Source of the DNA: Lepisosteus oculatus
Lineage: Eukaryota; Chordata; Actinopteri; Semionotiformes; Lepisosteidae
Assembly: GCF_040954835.1 (NCBI RefSeq)
Contig: NC_090698.1
Coordinates: 43,560,157 to 43,624,156 of the forward strand
Reading direction: 5' to 3'
DNA: 64,000 nt
Position 1 is the first letter of the stretch. Each line of letters starts with the position of its first letter. The position numbers and the translations under genes are program-made. The notes under the pieces were generated by a model. It made no database searches. It was not told the DNA's origin and saw only the letters and a program-made list of their open reading frames with translations. Below are positions 63,660-64,000 of the stretch, piece after piece.

Positions 63660-64000
63660 ACATGTTTAAATTGCAGGAAAGGTGTTGTTTTGTTGTTTCC
63701 TCAACAAATAAATTTTGCCCAATTTTTTAGTTTTTGCTTAGCCATGTACCTGTCAATCAAAAATGGTCAAAAATCCAAAGTTTGCAAATTCACTTTCTGC
63801 ATGATAATGTCACTTATGTTTTCATTTCAGTCTATATAAAATGATGTTTTGCGGTAAGATTTAGTGGCAATTGTAATAAGAACCTTTACATGGAACAATA
63901 TATGCTTATTGTATACTTTATTTCTGATGCAGGTTATAAAAAGAAGAAATAGTGCAAATTTAAAACAGATTCACATTAGATACATTTATTATACTCCAAG

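Larger units (their letters stand above)
51268..64000 (+). repeat. Satellite array, about 510-bp unit with embedded TTAGGG hexamers
   Basis: About 25 head-to-tail units fill the rest of the window and run off its end. The landmark 'cagtctatataaaatgatg' recurs at about 51365, 51869, 52379, 52882, 53159, 53667, 54179, 54674, 55167, 55687, 56191, 57218, 57732, 58242, 58752, 59262, 59772, 60276, 60786, 61290, 61800, 62304, 62814, 63318 and 63828. The usual spacing is 504 or 510 bp. Every unit holds 'gctagggttaggg' with two or three TTAGGG copies followed by 'tttaaac'. Two subtypes differ at 'cattctttatacgccaacac' versus 'catttattatactccaagac'. Units keep short open frames on both strands (67 codons +, up to 96 codons -), but these are most simply read as a by-product of unit lengths divisible by three. 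Confidence 0.97.

Noticed and set aside
51268..64000. Array considered as a CRISPR or a multigene family
   Set aside because: Units are about 510 bp with no unique spacers, and the frames lack any known domain; a vertebrate satellite is the simple explanation.
63000..64000. TTAGGG tracts considered as the true chromosome end
   Set aside because: Only two or three hexamers occur per unit, embedded in a complex sequence, so this is not a terminal telomere repeat.

Overview
The window is vertebrate nuclear DNA, most likely from a ray-finned fish. It has multi-exon genes with GT-AG introns, AT-rich introns and intergenic DNA, 5S-rRNA-derived SINEs, a hAT-type MITE and dispersed repeats with GGAT-type tails. 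The repeat mix suggests a non-teleost ray-finned fish such as a gar or bowfin, but that is recalled knowledge, not a search result.

Left part (1-38.2 kb): three conserved genes in the order and orientation I know from human 5q13. FAM169A (+, 778-10177, 12 coding exons, about 682 aa) encodes a lamina-associated protein with an acidic tail. NSA2 (-, 16028-21234, 6 exons, 260 aa) encodes a 60S ribosome biogenesis factor and lies tail-to-tail with FAM169A. GFM2 (+, 22926-37813, 20 coding exons, 772 aa) encodes the mitochondrial ribosome-recycling GTPase and lies head-to-head with NSA2 across a short divergent promoter. All exon joins were checked for phase by hand. Two introns, one in FAM169A and one in GFM2, need GC donors to stay in frame.

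Middle part (38.2-49 kb): rearranged and repeat-rich. It holds a 0.5 kb direct duplication, four phase-compatible + strand exons of an unassigned Pro/Arg-rich protein (43.5-46.3 kb), and five good minus-strand exons plus a disrupted sixth of a TOG-domain protein (TOGARAM family, TOGARAM2-like; 47.1-49.0 kb). A 147-bp direct repeat brackets the last three + strand exons. The + and - blocks may be halves of one gene split by an inversion, or two unrelated gene remnants.

Right part (49-64 kb): a broken gag-like fragment of an endogenous retrovirus or LTR element, then a satellite array that runs off the window edge (at least 12.7 kb, about 25 units of about 510 bp). Each unit carries 2-3 TTAGGG hexamers, and units of 504 and 510 bp differ by one hexamer. 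The array contains a 2028-bp four-unit tandem duplication, a unit with an internal deletion, and a 64-bp inverted segment that matches one particular upstream unit. This telomere-motif satellite is the most unusual thing in the window.
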